A stretch of DNA of 64,000 nucleotides from Erythrobacteraceae bacterium (GTDB lineage Bacteria > Pseudomonadota > Alphaproteobacteria > Sphingomonadales > Sphingomonadaceae), in NCBI GenBank assembly GCA_947479055.1, contig CANJYE010000001.1:1-64000 (forward strand), in the 5' to 3' direction. This document shows, piece by piece, positions 45,606 to 56,768 of the stretch. The notes beneath the pieces are model-generated. The model was not told where the DNA came from. It saw nothing but the letters and a program-made list of their open reading frames with translations, and made no database searches. Numbering within the stretch: the stretch's first letter is position 1; each line of letters opens with the position of its first letter. A program made the translations under genes and the position numbers.

Positions 45606-46040
45606 TTGAACTTGGCGGAACGCGAAGCGAAGCTGGCCCTGCTGGAGCGGGGGCTGGAACGGGCGGCAGAAGTGGTCGGCGATATAACCGGCCCCGTCAT
45701 GCAGCGCTTCTATGCCGGTCACCCCGATGCGCTGGAGGCATTCGAGCGGCACGGGCTGGGCGACCGCGACCTGCTGGAAGCGCGCATGGTGGAGAACTGC
45801 CTCTATTTCATGATGAACTGGTACGATCGCCCGCGCGAAGTGCTTGGCCTGATCGAGGATTCTGTGCCGCACCACACCCATACGCTGGAGGTGGGTGGTG
45901 AGTGGTACGGCGGCATGCTGGAAGCTGCGCTCGCCGTGGTGATCGAGACAATCCCCGCCGATCAGCCGGAAGAATTGCAGGTCTGGGCCGAAATGCGCGA
46001 CCGGCTGCTGGGCGAAATCGCCACTGCCGCCACCTGGTGA
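45606..46040 (+). CDS. Globin-like protein
   Basis: A 144-residue all-helical protein whose pattern fits the globin fold of bacterial sensor globins: helices around VGDITGPVMQRFYAGHPDALEAFERHG (B-C-E region), then a run of histidines before a helix (SVPHHTHTLEVGGEWYGGMLEAALAVVIETI), as in the F helix/FG corner with proximal His followed by a G helix. No output domain is attached. The start is a TTG at 45606 with AGAAAGG about ten bases upstream; no ATG is near. It is 79 bp after the ABC exporter and 37 bp before tgt. Haem binding is inference; the closest annotation would otherwise be a hypothetical protein. Confidence 0.58.
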   Translation: MNLAEREAKLALLERGLERAAEVVGDITGPVMQRFYAGHPDALEAFERHGLGDRDLLEARMVENCLYFMMNWYDRPREVLGLIEDSVPHHTHTLEVGGEWYGGMLEAALAVVIETIPADQPEELQVWAEMRDRLLGEIATAATW

Positions 46041-46077
46041 GCTTTTCAGTCCGCGCCTGAGCCGCTAGGCGGGCGGC

Positions 46078-47205
46078 ATGTCAGAACGCTTTGCATTCCA
46101 GATCCACGCCACTGATGGCAAGGCCCGCACCGGCACGATCCGGATGCAGCGCGGCGATATTCGCACGCCGGCCTTCATGCCGGTCGGCACCGCCGCCACG
46201 GTCAAGGCGATGAAGCCCGAGGCGGTGCGGGCAACCGGGGCGGATATCATCCTGGGCAACACCTACCATCTGATGCTGCGCCCCGGCGCGGAACGGGTGG
46301 CGCGGTTGGGTGGGCTGCACCGTTTCATGAACTGGGACCGCCCGATCCTGACCGACAGCGGCGGCTACCAGGTGATGAGCCTGTCCGACCTCAGGAAGAT
46401 CACCGAGGAGGGCGTGGCCTTCGCCAGCCACCTCGACGGTTCGCGCCATATGCTGACGCCGGAACGCTCGATGGAAATCCAGCGGCTGCTTGGCTCCGAT
46501 ATCGTCATGGCCTTCGACGAATGCCCCCGCGCCGACCAGTCGCGCGAAGTCATCGCCCGTTCGATGGAACTGAGCATGCGCTGGGCGCAGCGTAGCCGCG
46601 ACGGGTTTGACAGCGGTGCAGAGCACGCCGCGCGTTCCGCCCTGTTCGGCATCCAGCAGGGCGCGCTGGACGAAGGCCTGCGCAAGGCAAGTGCGGATGC
46701 GCTAACCGCAATCGGCTTTGACGGCTATGCCATCGGCGGCCTCGCCGTGGGGGAAGGGCAGGAAGCGATGTTCGCCACGCTCGATTTCGCCCCCGGCCAG
46801 CTGCCGGCTGACCGCCCGCGCTATCTGATGGGCGTGGGCAAGCCGGACGATCTGGTCGGCGCGGTGGAACGGGGCATGGACATGTTCGACTGCGTGCTGC
46901 CGACCCGTTCCGGCCGCAACGGGCAGGCCTTCACCTGGAACGGGCCTATCAACCTCAGGAACGCGAAATTCGCGGAAGACACCGGCCCGCTGGACGAACG
47001 CTGCAACTGCCCCACCTGCGCAAGCTACAGCCTCGCCTATATCCACCACCTGATCCGCTCTGGCGAGATCCTGGGGGCGATGCTGATGACGGAGCATAAT
47101 CTGTCGTTCTACCAGCAGTTGATGCAGGCGATGAGGGATGCGATCAGGGAAGGGCGGTTCGGGGCGTGGGCGGCGGAGTTTCGGCGGGGGTATCTGGGGG
47201 CCTGA
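46078..47205 (+). CDS. tgt: Queuine tRNA-ribosyltransferase
   Basis: Tgt exchanges guanine-34 for preQ1 in tRNAs with GUN anticodons. The 375-residue TIM-barrel enzyme shows [19 protein letters not shown] (catalytic Asp, about residue 90), the [16 protein letters not shown] block (about 142), [13 protein letters not shown] (about 221), the second catalytic Asp in [19 protein letters not shown] (about 263-281) and the zinc site [17 protein letters not shown] (about 305). With queA it covers two steps of queuosine formation. Confidence 0.96.
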   Translation: MSERFAFQIHATDGKARTGTIRMQRGDIRTPAFMPVGTAATVKAMKPEAVRATGADIILGNTYHLMLRPGAERVARLGGLHRFMNWDRPILTDSGGYQVMSLSDLRKITEEGVAFASHLDGSRHMLTPERSMEIQRLLGSDIVMAFDECPRADQSREVIARSMELSMRWAQRSRDGFDSGAEHAARSALFGIQQGALDEGLRKASADALTAIGFDGYAIGGLAVGEGQEAMFATLDFAPGQLPADRPRYLMGVGKPDDLVGAVERGMDMFDCVLPTRSGRNGQAFTWNGPINLRNAKFAEDTGPLDERCNCPTCASYSLAYIHHLIRSGEILGAMLMTEHNLSFYQQLMQAMRDAIREGRFGAWAAEFRRGYLGA

Positions 47206-47250
47206 CAGGCCGAGCGCCATTCGGCCAGGGCGGCGCTTTCCTGACAAGGT

Positions 47251-47268
47251 TGACACAGTTGACACAGT
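47251..47268. repeat. Two tandem TTGACACAG units
   Basis: TTGACACAG at 47251-47259 is repeated directly at 47260-47268, in the repeat-rich spacer after tgt. A weaker CTGACAAGG precedes it. Its role, if any, is unknown. Confidence 0.6.
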
Positions 47269-47435
47269 CCTGAGGAATAAACCGCTCCCTCCCCACGAAG
47301 GGCAAAAGCGGCGGTTCTGCGCAGACAGCAGCCTGGGATCGACGATGGGAAAGAGCTAGTGCCACCTTGGCAGGCCGGGGGCTTGTAGGAAAGCGGCGAC
47401 TGTCCCGCCCGGCCCACCAACCCCACCTACCACCC

Positions 47436-47530
47436 GTCATCCCGACGAAGGCCAGGACCCAGCGAGAAGATAAGATCGCGAAGCGGCGTTTGTTTGTGCC
47501 GGTCTGGATCCCGGCCTTCGCCGGGATGAC
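47436..47530. repeat. Inverted-repeat intergenic element
   Basis: GTCATCCCGACGAAGGCC (47436-47453) and the inverse GGCCTTCGCCGGGATGAC (47513-47530) form 18-bp arms with one mismatch around about 59 bp. This is a widespread mobile-looking intergenic repeat of proteobacteria, usually near REP-like families. No transposase is nearby. Confidence 0.85.
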
Positions 47531-47577
47531 GAAAATGTGAGGAACTTCATTGCAAGTATACCTAGCCCCACCCCCAC

Positions 47578-47599
47578 CCCCTCCCGCAAGCGGGAGGGG
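47578..47599. repeat. Short palindrome CCCCTCCCG-N4-CGGGAGGGG
   Basis: A perfect 9-bp inverted repeat around CAAG, part of a longer G/C-rich repeat. The same palindrome occurs twice inside dnaE2. The whole 47206-47709 spacer (504 bp) holds this repeat, the inverted-repeat element and the TTGACACAG tandem; I see no gene in it. Confidence 0.85.
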
Positions 47600-47709
47600 A
47601 GCGAGACTTGCTGAGCCGCAGGCGAGGTTAGTCGCAGCGGGGTTGGCGTGGCCGCAAGCGACGACATTTCGGACATTGACTCGCTGCACTGCGTAGGCGT
47701 TTATGAGGC

Positions 47710-47934
47710 ATGTTCTGGTTGAAGGCCTATCAGCGGCGCGAAAGCCTCTCAGATTCCGAATTGGAACGATTGCTGGCGGCGTTGACAGATCAGGTAAAGC
47801 AGTATCGTTATGCCATTCGCAATTACCCGCCGGACCGGATGGAGCGTTACGGTCAACCTTTTCTCGATGACCTCGAAGAAAGAGTGAGAGTGGTTACGCA
47901 TTTGGTCAAAGACAGAGCCACGCCACCGAACTGA
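47710..47934 (+). CDS. Small hypothetical protein
   Basis: A 74-residue charged, mainly helical protein (SDSELERLLAALTDQVKQYRYAIRNYP, then ERYGQPFLDDLEERVRVVTHLVKDR) with no signal peptide and no family that I recognise. Base composition is clearly lower in G+C than the flanking genes. The amino acid pattern, with regular heptad-like hydrophobics, looks coding rather than random. It lies between the repeat spacer and the convergent rpsD terminator, so it is probably a recent arrival or orphan gene. Confidence 0.5.
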   Translation: MFWLKAYQRRESLSDSELERLLAALTDQVKQYRYAIRNYPPDRMERYGQPFLDDLEERVRVVTHLVKDRATPPN

Positions 47935-47965
47935 AGCCTGCTTCCCACCCTATTCCAGACAAACC

Positions 47966-47992
47966 AAAAAGGGCGGCCCTTCCGGACCGCCC
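47966..47992 (-). terminator. Rho-independent terminator after rpsD
   Basis: On the minus strand GGGCGGTCC pairs with GGGCCGCCC (one G-G mismatch at the tip) around a short loop, followed by five T residues. It begins 28 nt after the rpsD stop. The A-run on the plus strand could also help end the small upstream gene. Confidence 0.88.
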
Positions 47993-48019
47993 CCATGAAA
48001 CCCATATCTCGCAACCCGA

Positions 48020-48634
48020 TCAGCGCGAGTAGAATTCCACCACCAGGTTCGGTTCCATGGTGACCGGATAGGGCACCTCGTCCAGCTTGGGGACGCGGGT
48101 GAAAGTGATCTTGTCGTTGCCGTCGGGCGCGACGTAATCGGGGATGTCGCGTTCCGGCAGGCTCTGCGCTTCGGCGATCAGGGCCATTTCCTTGGCCTTG
48201 GTGCCCAGCGAAATGATATCGCCCGGCAGCACGCGGCGGCTGGCGATGTTGCACTTCACGCCGTTGACGCGGATGTGGCCGTGGTTGACGACCTGGCGGG
48301 CCGAGAAGATGGTCGGGGCAAACTTGGCGCGATAGACCACCATGTCCAGCCGCTGTTCCAAGAGGCCGATCAGGTTCTGGCCGGTGTCGCCCTTCATCCG
48401 GGCGGCTTCCTGATAGGTGCGCTTGAACTGCTTTTCGGTGACGTCGCCGTAATAGCCCTTCAGCTTCTGCTTGGCGCGAAGCTGCGTGCCGTAGTCGGAC
48501 ATCTTGCCCTTGCGGCGCTGGCCATGCTGGCCCGGGCCGTAGGAACGGCGGTTGACGGGGCTGGAAGGCCGGCCCCAGATATTTTCGCCCATGCGGCGGT
48601 CAAGCTTATGCTTGGCGCTCTTGCGCTTCGACAT
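48020..48634 (-). CDS. rpsD: 30S ribosomal protein S4
   Basis: S4 is a primary 16S rRNA-binding protein and early assembly factor. The 204-residue protein has the N-terminal part [20 protein letters not shown] (alphaproteobacterial type, no zinc cysteines), the S4 RNA-binding domain ([31 protein letters not shown], about residues 94-124) and the C-terminal [11 protein letters not shown]. Start ATG 48634 is preferred over the longer frame to 48664, which adds ten residues unlike S4. It is a single gene here, with its own terminator, as usual in sphingomonads. Confidence 0.97.
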   Translation of the reverse strand: MSKRKSAKHKLDRRMGENIWGRPSSPVNRRSYGPGQHGQRRKGKMSDYGTQLRAKQKLKGYYGDVTEKQFKRTYQEAARMKGDTGQNLIGLLEQRLDMVVYRAKFAPTIFSARQVVNHGHIRVNGVKCNIASRRVLPGDIISLGTKAKEMALIAEAQSLPERDIPDYVAPDGNDKITFTRVPKLDEVPYPVTMEPNLVVEFYSR

Positions 48635-48851
48635 ATGTCGTCTCCAATTTGCTGTCGCCGCCACTGTGGCAGCGCTTCAACCCGGTCTCGCACCAGCAGG
48701 CCTGTTGCCTGATGCGGCCACCGCTTCACCGGGGTGCGGGGCCAATTGCGAGCGCGGCCCTTAGCAGGAATGGCGTGTTGGTCAAGCTGTGGCAGGCATC
48801 CGGCTCTAATGCCTCTCGACATTGCGCGGCTTCCATCGCAAGGAGCCGCGC

Positions 48852-49163
48852 ATGACGGATCCTATCCTTCCGCCCGATGATTGCCGCAGCATGGCCGATG
48901 TCCGTGCCGGGGTCGATGCGACCGACGCCGCGCTGGTCGATCTGCTCGGCCGCCGCTTCGGCTACATGCGCGCCGCCGCCCGGATCAAGCCGTCCCGCGA
49001 CGATGTCCGCGACGAGGCGCGCAAGGCGGAAGTGATCGAAGCCGCCTGCACTGCCGCCCTGGATGCCGGACTTCCCGCTGATGTAATTGCCGCTCTGTGG
49101 GACCGGCTGGTCGAAGCCTCCATTGCCTATGAGCTGGAGGAATGGGACCGGCTGAAAGGCTAA
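48852..49163 (+). CDS. Chorismate mutase (AroQ fold)
   Basis: A 103-residue all-helical enzyme rearranging chorismate to prephenate for Phe/Tyr. The three-helix AroQ pattern is visible: MADVRAGVDATDAALVDLLGRRFGYMRAAARIK (conserved Arg in the first helix and RR pair), the VRDEARKAEVI link, and the C-terminal helix [23 protein letters not shown], which supplies the Glu/Gln of the site. It is close to the monofunctional PchB-like subgroup. ATG 48852 is preceded by AAGGAGCC; the frame upstream to 48822 is unlikely. It converges on trmJ, overlapping by 4 nt. Confidence 0.88.
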   Translation: MTDPILPPDDCRSMADVRAGVDATDAALVDLLGRRFGYMRAAARIKPSRDDVRDEARKAEVIEAACTAALDAGLPADVIAALWDRLVEASIAYELEEWDRLKG

Positions 49164-49888
49164 TCCCTGTACGGTTTGCGGGCCAGTGTGGTGAGAACGC
49201 CGCGCATCGTGCGGACCTCGAGGTGGTTCCAGCGCGGCTTGGTCAGGATGTTGCGAAGGTTCAGCGCATTGGCGACTGCGCGGCCGGCCGGCAGGAAATA
49301 GCCGCGAGGTTCCAGCAGTTGGGTGAAATGTTCGATCAGCCCGTCAAGTTCCTCCTGCGGGGCGGGGGGCAGTTCCTCTTCCACGGTCGGCTGGGCCAAT
49401 GATTGATGTTTCGACCACTCGTAGGCGCACAGGATCACCGCCTGGGCGAGGTTGAGCGAGGCGAATTCGGGGTTGATCGGCACGGTGATGATCGCCCGCG
49501 CAACGGCCACATCCTCGGTTTCCAGGCCCGATCGTTCCGGCCCGAACAGGATGGCGTGGCGGCCGGGCTGGGTGGCGATGTCCCTTGCAGCCTGTTCAGG
49601 GGTCAGCACCGGCTTGGTCACCCCGCGCTTGCGCACGGTGGTGGCATAGATGTGCTCGCAATCGGCCACGGCCTCGGCCAGCGTTGGGAAGACCTGTGCC
49701 TCAGCCAGCACCCCATCGGCTCCGGCAGCGGAGGGGCCTGCATCGGGATTGGGCCAGCCGTCACGAGGGGCCACCAGGCGCAAGTCGGTCAGCCCGAAAT
49801 TGAGCATCGCCCGCGCCGCCTTGCCGATATTCTCGCCCAGTTGCGGGCGGACGAGGACGATGACGGGCCTGTTCGCGGTGCTGCTCAC
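49160..49888 (-). CDS. trmJ: SPOUT RNA methyltransferase, TrmJ type
   Basis: A 242-residue SpoU/TrmH-superfamily methyltransferase of the TrmJ type, which 2'-O-methylates position 32 of tRNAs. Motif 1 is [32 protein letters not shown] (residues 11-42, N and R contacts), motif 2 [16 protein letters not shown] (about 113-128) and motif 3 [23 protein letters not shown] (about 136-158), the trefoil-knot SAM site. The C-terminal about 80 residues form the helical extension found in TrmJ. The start overlaps the nrdR stop by 4 nt. Confidence 0.88.
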   Translation of the reverse strand: MSSTANRPVIVLVRPQLGENIGKAARAMLNFGLTDLRLVAPRDGWPNPDAGPSAAGADGVLAEAQVFPTLAEAVADCEHIYATTVRKRGVTKPVLTPEQAARDIATQPGRHAILFGPERSGLETEDVAVARAIITVPINPEFASLNLAQAVILCAYEWSKHQSLAQPTVEEELPPAPQEELDGLIEHFTQLLEPRGYFLPAGRAVANALNLRNILTKPRWNHLEVRTMRGVLTTLARKPYRD

Positions 49889-50346
49889 GGATTTCCGGCA
49901 TCGCGGACAGTGCTGGCGAATTCCTCGAAATCCCTGGCTTCCGAGAAGTCGCGATAGACCGATGCGAAGCGGATATAAGCTACGCTGTCAAGCTGGCGCA
50001 GCCCGTCCATCACCATTTCGCCGATCTGGGCCGAGGGTATCTCGCTCTCACCCATGGTTTCGATCTGGCGCTGAATGCCTGAGACGAGCTGGTCGAGCCG
50101 TTCCTGCGCAAGGCCGCGCTTGCGGCAGGCAAGGGCCACCGACTGCTCGATCTTGGCGCGGTCGAACGGCTCTCGTTTGCCCCCGCTCTTGACCACGGTC
50201 ACTTCGCGCAGCTGGACCCGTTCGAAAGTGGTGAAGCGGCCGCCGCAGCTTTCGCACTGGCGGCGGCGACGGATTGCGGTGTTGTCCTCGGTCGGCCGCG
50301 AATCCTTCACCTGGCTGTCGTCATGGGCGCAGAACGGGCAGCGCAT
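49885..50346 (-). CDS. nrdR: Transcriptional repressor NrdR
   Basis: NrdR senses ATP/dATP and represses ribonucleotide reductase genes. The 153-residue protein has the zinc ribbon [10 protein letters not shown]...[18 protein letters not shown] (four Cys, residues 3-36) and the ATP-cone domain ([27 protein letters not shown], about 50-76). It sits between glyA and trmJ in a tight operon, as is common in alphaproteobacteria (glyA-nrdR). Confidence 0.96.
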   Translation of the reverse strand: MRCPFCAHDDSQVKDSRPTEDNTAIRRRRQCESCGGRFTTFERVQLREVTVVKSGGKREPFDRAKIEQSVALACRKRGLAQERLDQLVSGIQRQIETMGESEIPSAQIGEMVMDGLRQLDSVAYIRFASVYRDFSEARDFEEFASTVRDAGNP

Positions 50347-50349
50347 GGC

Positions 50350-51657
50350 TCACATTCCCGGATAGACGGGGAAGGCGGCGCAAAGTTCCTCGACCCGGGC
50401 GCGGACCTTCTGTTCCACCTGCGCATCGCCTTCATCGCCATTGCGGGCGAGGCCATCGACCACTTCGGCGATCAGATGGCCGACCTTGCGGAACTCTTCC
50501 GTGCCGAAGCCGCGTGTGGTGCCCGCCGGGGTGCCGAGGCGGATGCCCGACGTGACGAAAGGCGAGCGGGTGTCGAATGGAACGCCGTTCTTGTTGCAAG
50601 TGAGATAGGCGCGATCGAGGCCCTTTTCGGCGGACTTTCCGGTCACATCCCTGGCGGTGAGATCCACCAGCATCAGGTGGTTGTCGGTCCCGCCGGACAC
50701 GATCTTGAGGCCGGATTCCTCAATGCTGGCGGCCAGTGCGCGGGCGTTGGCGACGATGCGGGCGGCATAGTCCCTGAACTCGGGTCGCAGTGCCTCGCCA
50801 AAGGCCACCGCCTTGGCGGCGATGACATGCATCAGCGGGCCGCCCTGCATGCCGGGGAAAACGGCGCTGTTGAACTTCTTGGCCAGATCCTCGTCATTGG
50901 TGAGGATAATGCCCGAGCGGGGACCGCGCAGGGACTTGTGGGTAGTGCTGGTCACCACATGGGCATGCGGGAAAGGGCTGGGATGGGCGCCGCCCGCCAC
51001 AAGGCCGGAGAAGTGCGACATGTCGACCAGCAACCAGGCGCCCACCTCGTCGGCGATTTCGCGGAAGCGCTGGAAATCCCAGATGCGCGAATAAGCGGTT
51101 CCGCCGGCGATGATCAGCTTGGGCTTGTTTTCTCGGGCGAGGCGGGCAACCTCGTCCATGTCGATCAGCTGGTCGTCCTTGCGCACTCCATAGGGCACGA
51201 CCTTGAACCATTTGCCGCTCATGTTGACTGGTGAGCCATGCGTCAGGTGCCCGCCCGAGTTGAGGTCCAGCCCCATGAAGGTATCGCCGGGCTGAAGCAG
51301 GGCGAGGAACACTGCCTGGTTCATCTGGCTGCCGGAATTGGGCTGCACATTGGCAAAAGCGCAACCGAACAGCTGTTTGGCGCGCTCGATCGCCAACGTT
51401 TCGACGATGTCGGCATATTCGCAGCCGCCATAGTAACGCTTGCCCGGATAGCCTTCGGCATATTTGTTGGTGAAGACAGAGCCGGTCGCCTCCAGCACGG
51501 CGCGGCTCGCGATGTTTTCCGACGCGATCAGCTCGATCTTGTTGCGCTGGCGGTTCAGTTCCTTTCCGATGGCGTCAGCGATCTCGGGATCGGCCTGCGC
51601 CAGCGTATCGTTCCAGAAACGGTTCATCGTGCCGGTATGTATCGTGTCGGTGCTCAT
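50350..51657 (-). CDS. glyA: Serine hydroxymethyltransferase
   Basis: GlyA interconverts serine and glycine with tetrahydrofolate, the main source of one-carbon units. The 435-residue PLP enzyme has [32 protein letters not shown] (about residues 36-67), the PLP lysine in [18 protein letters not shown] (about 236-253) and [20 protein letters not shown]. It is the second gene of the rpiB-glyA-nrdR-trmJ group; nrdR starts 3 nt after its stop. No riboswitch-like structure is apparent upstream. Confidence 0.97.
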   Translation of the reverse strand: MSTDTIHTGTMNRFWNDTLAQADPEIADAIGKELNRQRNKIELIASENIASRAVLEATGSVFTNKYAEGYPGKRYYGGCEYADIVETLAIERAKQLFGCAFANVQPNSGSQMNQAVFLALLQPGDTFMGLDLNSGGHLTHGSPVNMSGKWFKVVPYGVRKDDQLIDMDEVARLARENKPKLIIAGGTAYSRIWDFQRFREIADEVGAWLLVDMSHFSGLVAGGAHPSPFPHAHVVTSTTHKSLRGPRSGIILTNDEDLAKKFNSAVFPGMQGGPLMHVIAAKAVAFGEALRPEFRDYAARIVANARALAASIEESGLKIVSGGTDNHLMLVDLTARDVTGKSAEKGLDRAYLTCNKNGVPFDTRSPFVTSGIRLGTPAGTTRGFGTEEFRKVGHLIAEVVDGLARNGDEGDAQVEQKVRARVEELCAAFPVYPGM

Positions 51658-51674
51658 CGTCTGCTCTCGTCTGG

Positions 51675-52118
51675 TCAGCAGGAAAGGGAAGGGGCGGAAA
51701 GCTTGGCGACGCGGGCCTGATGGCGACCGCCGGAAAAATCGGTGGACAGGAACGCATCGAGACAGGCCTTGGCCATGTCCTCGCCAGTCAGGCGCGCGCC
51801 CATAGCGATGCAGTTGGCGTCGTTATGTTCACGGGCGAGTGCGGCGGAAAGCGGCTCGGACACCAGCGCACAGCGCACGGCCGGATTGCGGTTTACGGCG
51901 ATAGAAATGCCAATGCCGCTGCCGCACAGCGCTACGCCGCGCTCTGCCGTGCCATCGGCAATGACAGCGGCCAGCTTGTAACCGTAATCGGGGTAGTCGA
52001 CCCGATCCGCCGTTTCCGGGCCGAGATCCGCGATTTCATGGCCGAGGCCAATGAGATATTCGCGCAAGGTTGCCTTGAGGTCGATGGCGGCGTGGTCGGA
52101 AGCGATGGCGATGCGCAT
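51675..52118 (-). CDS. rpiB: Ribose 5-phosphate isomerase B
   Basis: RpiB interconverts ribose 5-phosphate and ribulose 5-phosphate. The 147-residue protein begins [22 protein letters not shown], has the catalytic-Cys block [16 protein letters not shown] (about residues 66-81), [33 protein letters not shown], and the C-terminal [10 protein letters not shown]. The longer frame upstream adds residues unlike the family, so ATG 52118 is the start. It precedes glyA by 17 nt. The 97 bp upstream, before the rpoD end, should hold the operon promoter. Confidence 0.95.
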   Translation of the reverse strand: MRIAIASDHAAIDLKATLREYLIGLGHEIADLGPETADRVDYPDYGYKLAAVIADGTAERGVALCGSGIGISIAVNRNPAVRCALVSEPLSAALAREHNDANCIAMGARLTGEDMAKACLDAFLSTDFSGGRHQARVAKLSAPSLSC

Positions 52119-52215
52119 GGTGTATCCCGGCTCGTCGGATTCGGTGCTTGCCCCATAGGCGGAACGGGCGGCCAAGGCCACCCGCCCGCTGAGGCATTTC
52201 TACCGGATATTGCGC

Positions 52216-54240
<2,025 letters not shown>

Positions 54241-54248
54241 ATTCTGTT

Positions 54249-56144
54249 TCAGTCCAGTTCCTGTTGATCCGCCTGTTCAACAGACGGTGCCACCCTGTTC
54301 CGGGCCGGTTTCCCCGCACGACGGCTCGCCATTTGCCCGAGTCGCGCCTCGAATTCCAGCTTTCGTTTCCGCAGCCGCTGCTGCTCTGCCCACGAACCTT
54401 CCGGATCGGTCGCAAATCGTGCCGTCGCCGCCCGCATCGCTTCTTCCAGCGCCGGTCTTTCGACCAGCAGAGCAACGGCTTGTGCCAGTTCCTCGCGCGC
54501 TTCGACCGGATCGGCGTCGTCGGCAAGAAAGGCGAAGGACACCGCGCCCCGTTTCGATCCTTCTGCCCTGTCCGCCCATATGGGCGCGATTGCGTCGGGT
54601 TCAAGCGCTTCGGCCGCTTCCAGCAGGCTGTCGATCGCGCGGCCAAGCTCGCGATCGCTCCGTGCGAGAGTGGACAGTGCCTCCGCGTGGCGCGACACCT
54701 CGTCAGGAAAGCGCAGCAGCCCGGCTATGACGGCGGCGGATAGCTGGTCGCGATTGCCGCCGGACAGGAACCTGCGCAGCATTGTTGCGGCCTCGGGCGC
54801 GAGCCTTTGCGGCTGTGGCCTGAATTTCTCCCCACGCTTCAGCTGGCGCGGCGTGTTGGGTGCGCGCGGCGGGCGGGGCGGAAAGGCGAAGGCGGAAAAC
54901 CTGTCCATCAGCTCGCGCCGGTAAAGCGCGGCGATATCGGGATGCTGGATCGCCTCGACATGTTCCAGCAAGCGCGCCTTCAGCCCGGCCTTTTCCTCGG
55001 GAGAGTTGAGCGGCTGGGCTTCGCGCTCATGTTCCCACAGCGTATCCAGCAGCGAGCGCGGCTCGGACAGCAACCGCTCCATCGCTGCCGCACCGTCGCG
55101 TCGGATGAGGTCGTCGGGATCGAGCCCGGTCGGCAGGCGGACGATCCGCAGCGAATGGCCCGGCTTGAGCATTGGCAGCGCGCGGGTGACAGCCCGCATC
55201 GCCGCGCGCTGGCCGGCGGAATCGCCGTCGAAGCACAGGATCGGGACTTCGACCATCCGCCACAGCAGCTCGATCTGGTGCTCGGTCAGCGCGGTGCCGA
55301 GCGGGGCCACAGCCTCGTTCATCCCGGCGGCGGCCAGCGCGATCACGTCCATGTAGCCTTCGACCACCACCATCCGCCCGGACTGGCGGGCCAGCGGCCC
55401 GGCGCGGTGGAGGTTGTAGAGCGTGCGGCCCTTGTCGAACAACGGCGTATCGGGAGAATTGAGATATTTGGGCGCGTCACTCTTGTCCTTGGCGAGTATC
55501 CGCCCGCCGAACGCGATCACCCGCCCGCGCGCATCCTCGATCGGCAGCATCAGCCGGGCGCGGAAGCGGTCATAGGGTTCGCGCTCCTCCACCACGATCC
55601 TGAGGCCAGCTTCGACCAGCATCGCCTCGTCGAACTGGCCGAGCGCGGATTTGAGCGCTGTGCGGCTGTCGGGCGCATAGCCGAAGCCGAACCGCTCGAT
55701 CGTATGCGCATCGAATCCGCGCGTGGCGAGATAAGCGCGCGCCTCCTGGCCTTCCGGGGCGAGCAGGTTGCGGCGGAACCAATCCTGCGCGGCGGCCATC
55801 ACATCGTGCAAACCCGCACGCTCCTCCGCTTTCTGTGCCGCGCGCGGATCGGCGGCGGGGACTTCCATGCCGGCCTGCGCCGCCAGTTCCTTGATCGCGT
55901 CCATGAAGCTCAGGCCGCGCTGGTCGGTCATCCAGCGGATGACGTCGCCATGCGCGCCGCAGCCGAAGCAGTGGTAGAAGCCTTTCTCGTCGTTGACGGT
56001 GAAGCTGGGCGACTTCTCGTTATGGAACGGGCAGCAGGCCTTGTACTCGCGCCCCGCCTTCTGGAGCTTGGTGGTGCGCCCGATCACCCCGGACAGCGAA
56101 ATCCGCGCCCTGAGTTCGTCCAGCCATTGGGGGGAAAGCGCCAC
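54249..56144 (-). CDS. dnaG: DNA primase
   Basis: DnaG makes RNA primers at the replication fork. The 631-residue protein has the N-terminal CHC2-type zinc-binding domain ([16 protein letters not shown]...[17 protein letters not shown], about residues 35-73), the catalytic core with [19 protein letters not shown]-like block, the Toprim domain ([44 protein letters not shown]), and a C-terminal helical DnaB-binding region. It lies between yqeY (12 nt upstream) and rpoD (8 nt downstream). Confidence 0.97.
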   Translation of the reverse strand: MALSPQWLDELRARISLSGVIGRTTKLQKAGREYKACCPFHNEKSPSFTVNDEKGFYHCFGCGAHGDVIRWMTDQRGLSFMDAIKELAAQAGMEVPAADPRAAQKAEERAGLHDVMAAAQDWFRRNLLAPEGQEARAYLATRGFDAHTIERFGFGYAPDSRTALKSALGQFDEAMLVEAGLRIVVEEREPYDRFRARLMLPIEDARGRVIAFGGRILAKDKSDAPKYLNSPDTPLFDKGRTLYNLHRAGPLARQSGRMVVVEGYMDVIALAAAGMNEAVAPLGTALTEHQIELLWRMVEVPILCFDGDSAGQRAAMRAVTRALPMLKPGHSLRIVRLPTGLDPDDLIRRDGAAAMERLLSEPRSLLDTLWEHEREAQPLNSPEEKAGLKARLLEHVEAIQHPDIAALYRRELMDRFSAFAFPPRPPRAPNTPRQLKRGEKFRPQPQRLAPEAATMLRRFLSGGNRDQLSAAVIAGLLRFPDEVSRHAEALSTLARSDRELGRAIDSLLEAAEALEPDAIAPIWADRAEGSKRGAVSFAFLADDADPVEAREELAQAVALLVERPALEEAMRAATARFATDPEGSWAEQQRLRKRKLEFEARLGQMASRRAGKPARNRVAPSVEQADQQELD

Positions 56145-56156
56145 CAGCCCCCGCGA

Positions 56157-56609
56157 TCAGCCGAAGCTGGCCTTTACCAGCGCGCTGGCCTTGCTCATGT
56201 CGAGCTGGGGGCCGTGGCGGGTCTTCAGTTCGGCCATCACCCGGCCCATGTCCTTGATCGAGGCCGCGCCGATTTCGGCCTTGATCGCGGCGATGGCGGC
56301 GGCGGTTTCATGGTCGCTCAGCTGCTGAGGCAGGAATTGCTCGATCACCGCCAGTTCGGCGGATTCGACGTCGGCCAGCTCCTGCCGCCCGCCGCCTTCG
56401 AACATCGCAATCGATTCGCGGCGCTGCTTGGCCATTTTCTGGAGAACTTCCACAACCATCGCATCGTCATCGCCCGGCGACTTGCCAGTGCGCAGTTCGA
56501 TATCGCGGTCCTTGATCTTTGCCAGGATTAGCCGCAGGGCGGCAAGGCGCTGTTTGTCGCCGGATTTCATTGCCTGCACCTGTGCGGCCTTGATCGAATC
56601 GCGAATCAT
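56157..56609 (-). CDS. GatB/YqeY domain protein
   Basis: A 150-residue helical protein of the YqeY family, related to the tail domain of the GatB amidotransferase subunit and thought to contact tRNA. Family blocks are KAAQVQAMKSGDKQRLAALRLILAKIKDRDIELR (about residues 6-40), EQFLPQQLSDHETAAAIAAIKAEIGA (about 91-116) and KDMGRVMAELKTRHGPQLDMSKASALVK. It heads the yqeY-dnaG-rpoD operon, divergent from carA with 159 bp between the starts, a common alphaproteobacterial arrangement. Confidence 0.94.
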   Translation of the reverse strand: MIRDSIKAAQVQAMKSGDKQRLAALRLILAKIKDRDIELRTGKSPGDDDAMVVEVLQKMAKQRRESIAMFEGGGRQELADVESAELAVIEQFLPQQLSDHETAAAIAAIKAEIGAASIKDMGRVMAELKTRHGPQLDMSKASALVKASFG

Positions 56610-56768
56610 GGAAATCTGTCCTGTCAGTATCTTGCGGAAAATTGGGATTGGCCGGACAACTTAGCCGATCATTTTTCGTTCCGATAGGTTGACGAGTCCG
56701 GTCGAGGGGTCTAGCCGCCGAGCCTTAGCGACATCGCCGGAAACTTTTGACCTGAAACGGAGCGCCCC

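Noticed and set aside
47144-47689. 181-codon minus-strand open frame in the tgt-downstream spacer
   Set aside because: It is a translation of the intergenic repeats and the tgt 3' end, with no coherent protein pattern or ribosome site.
47206-47709. Possible CRISPR array in the repeat-dense spacer
   Set aside because: The repeats are palindromes and a two-unit tandem without regular spacers, and no cas gene is present anywhere in the window.
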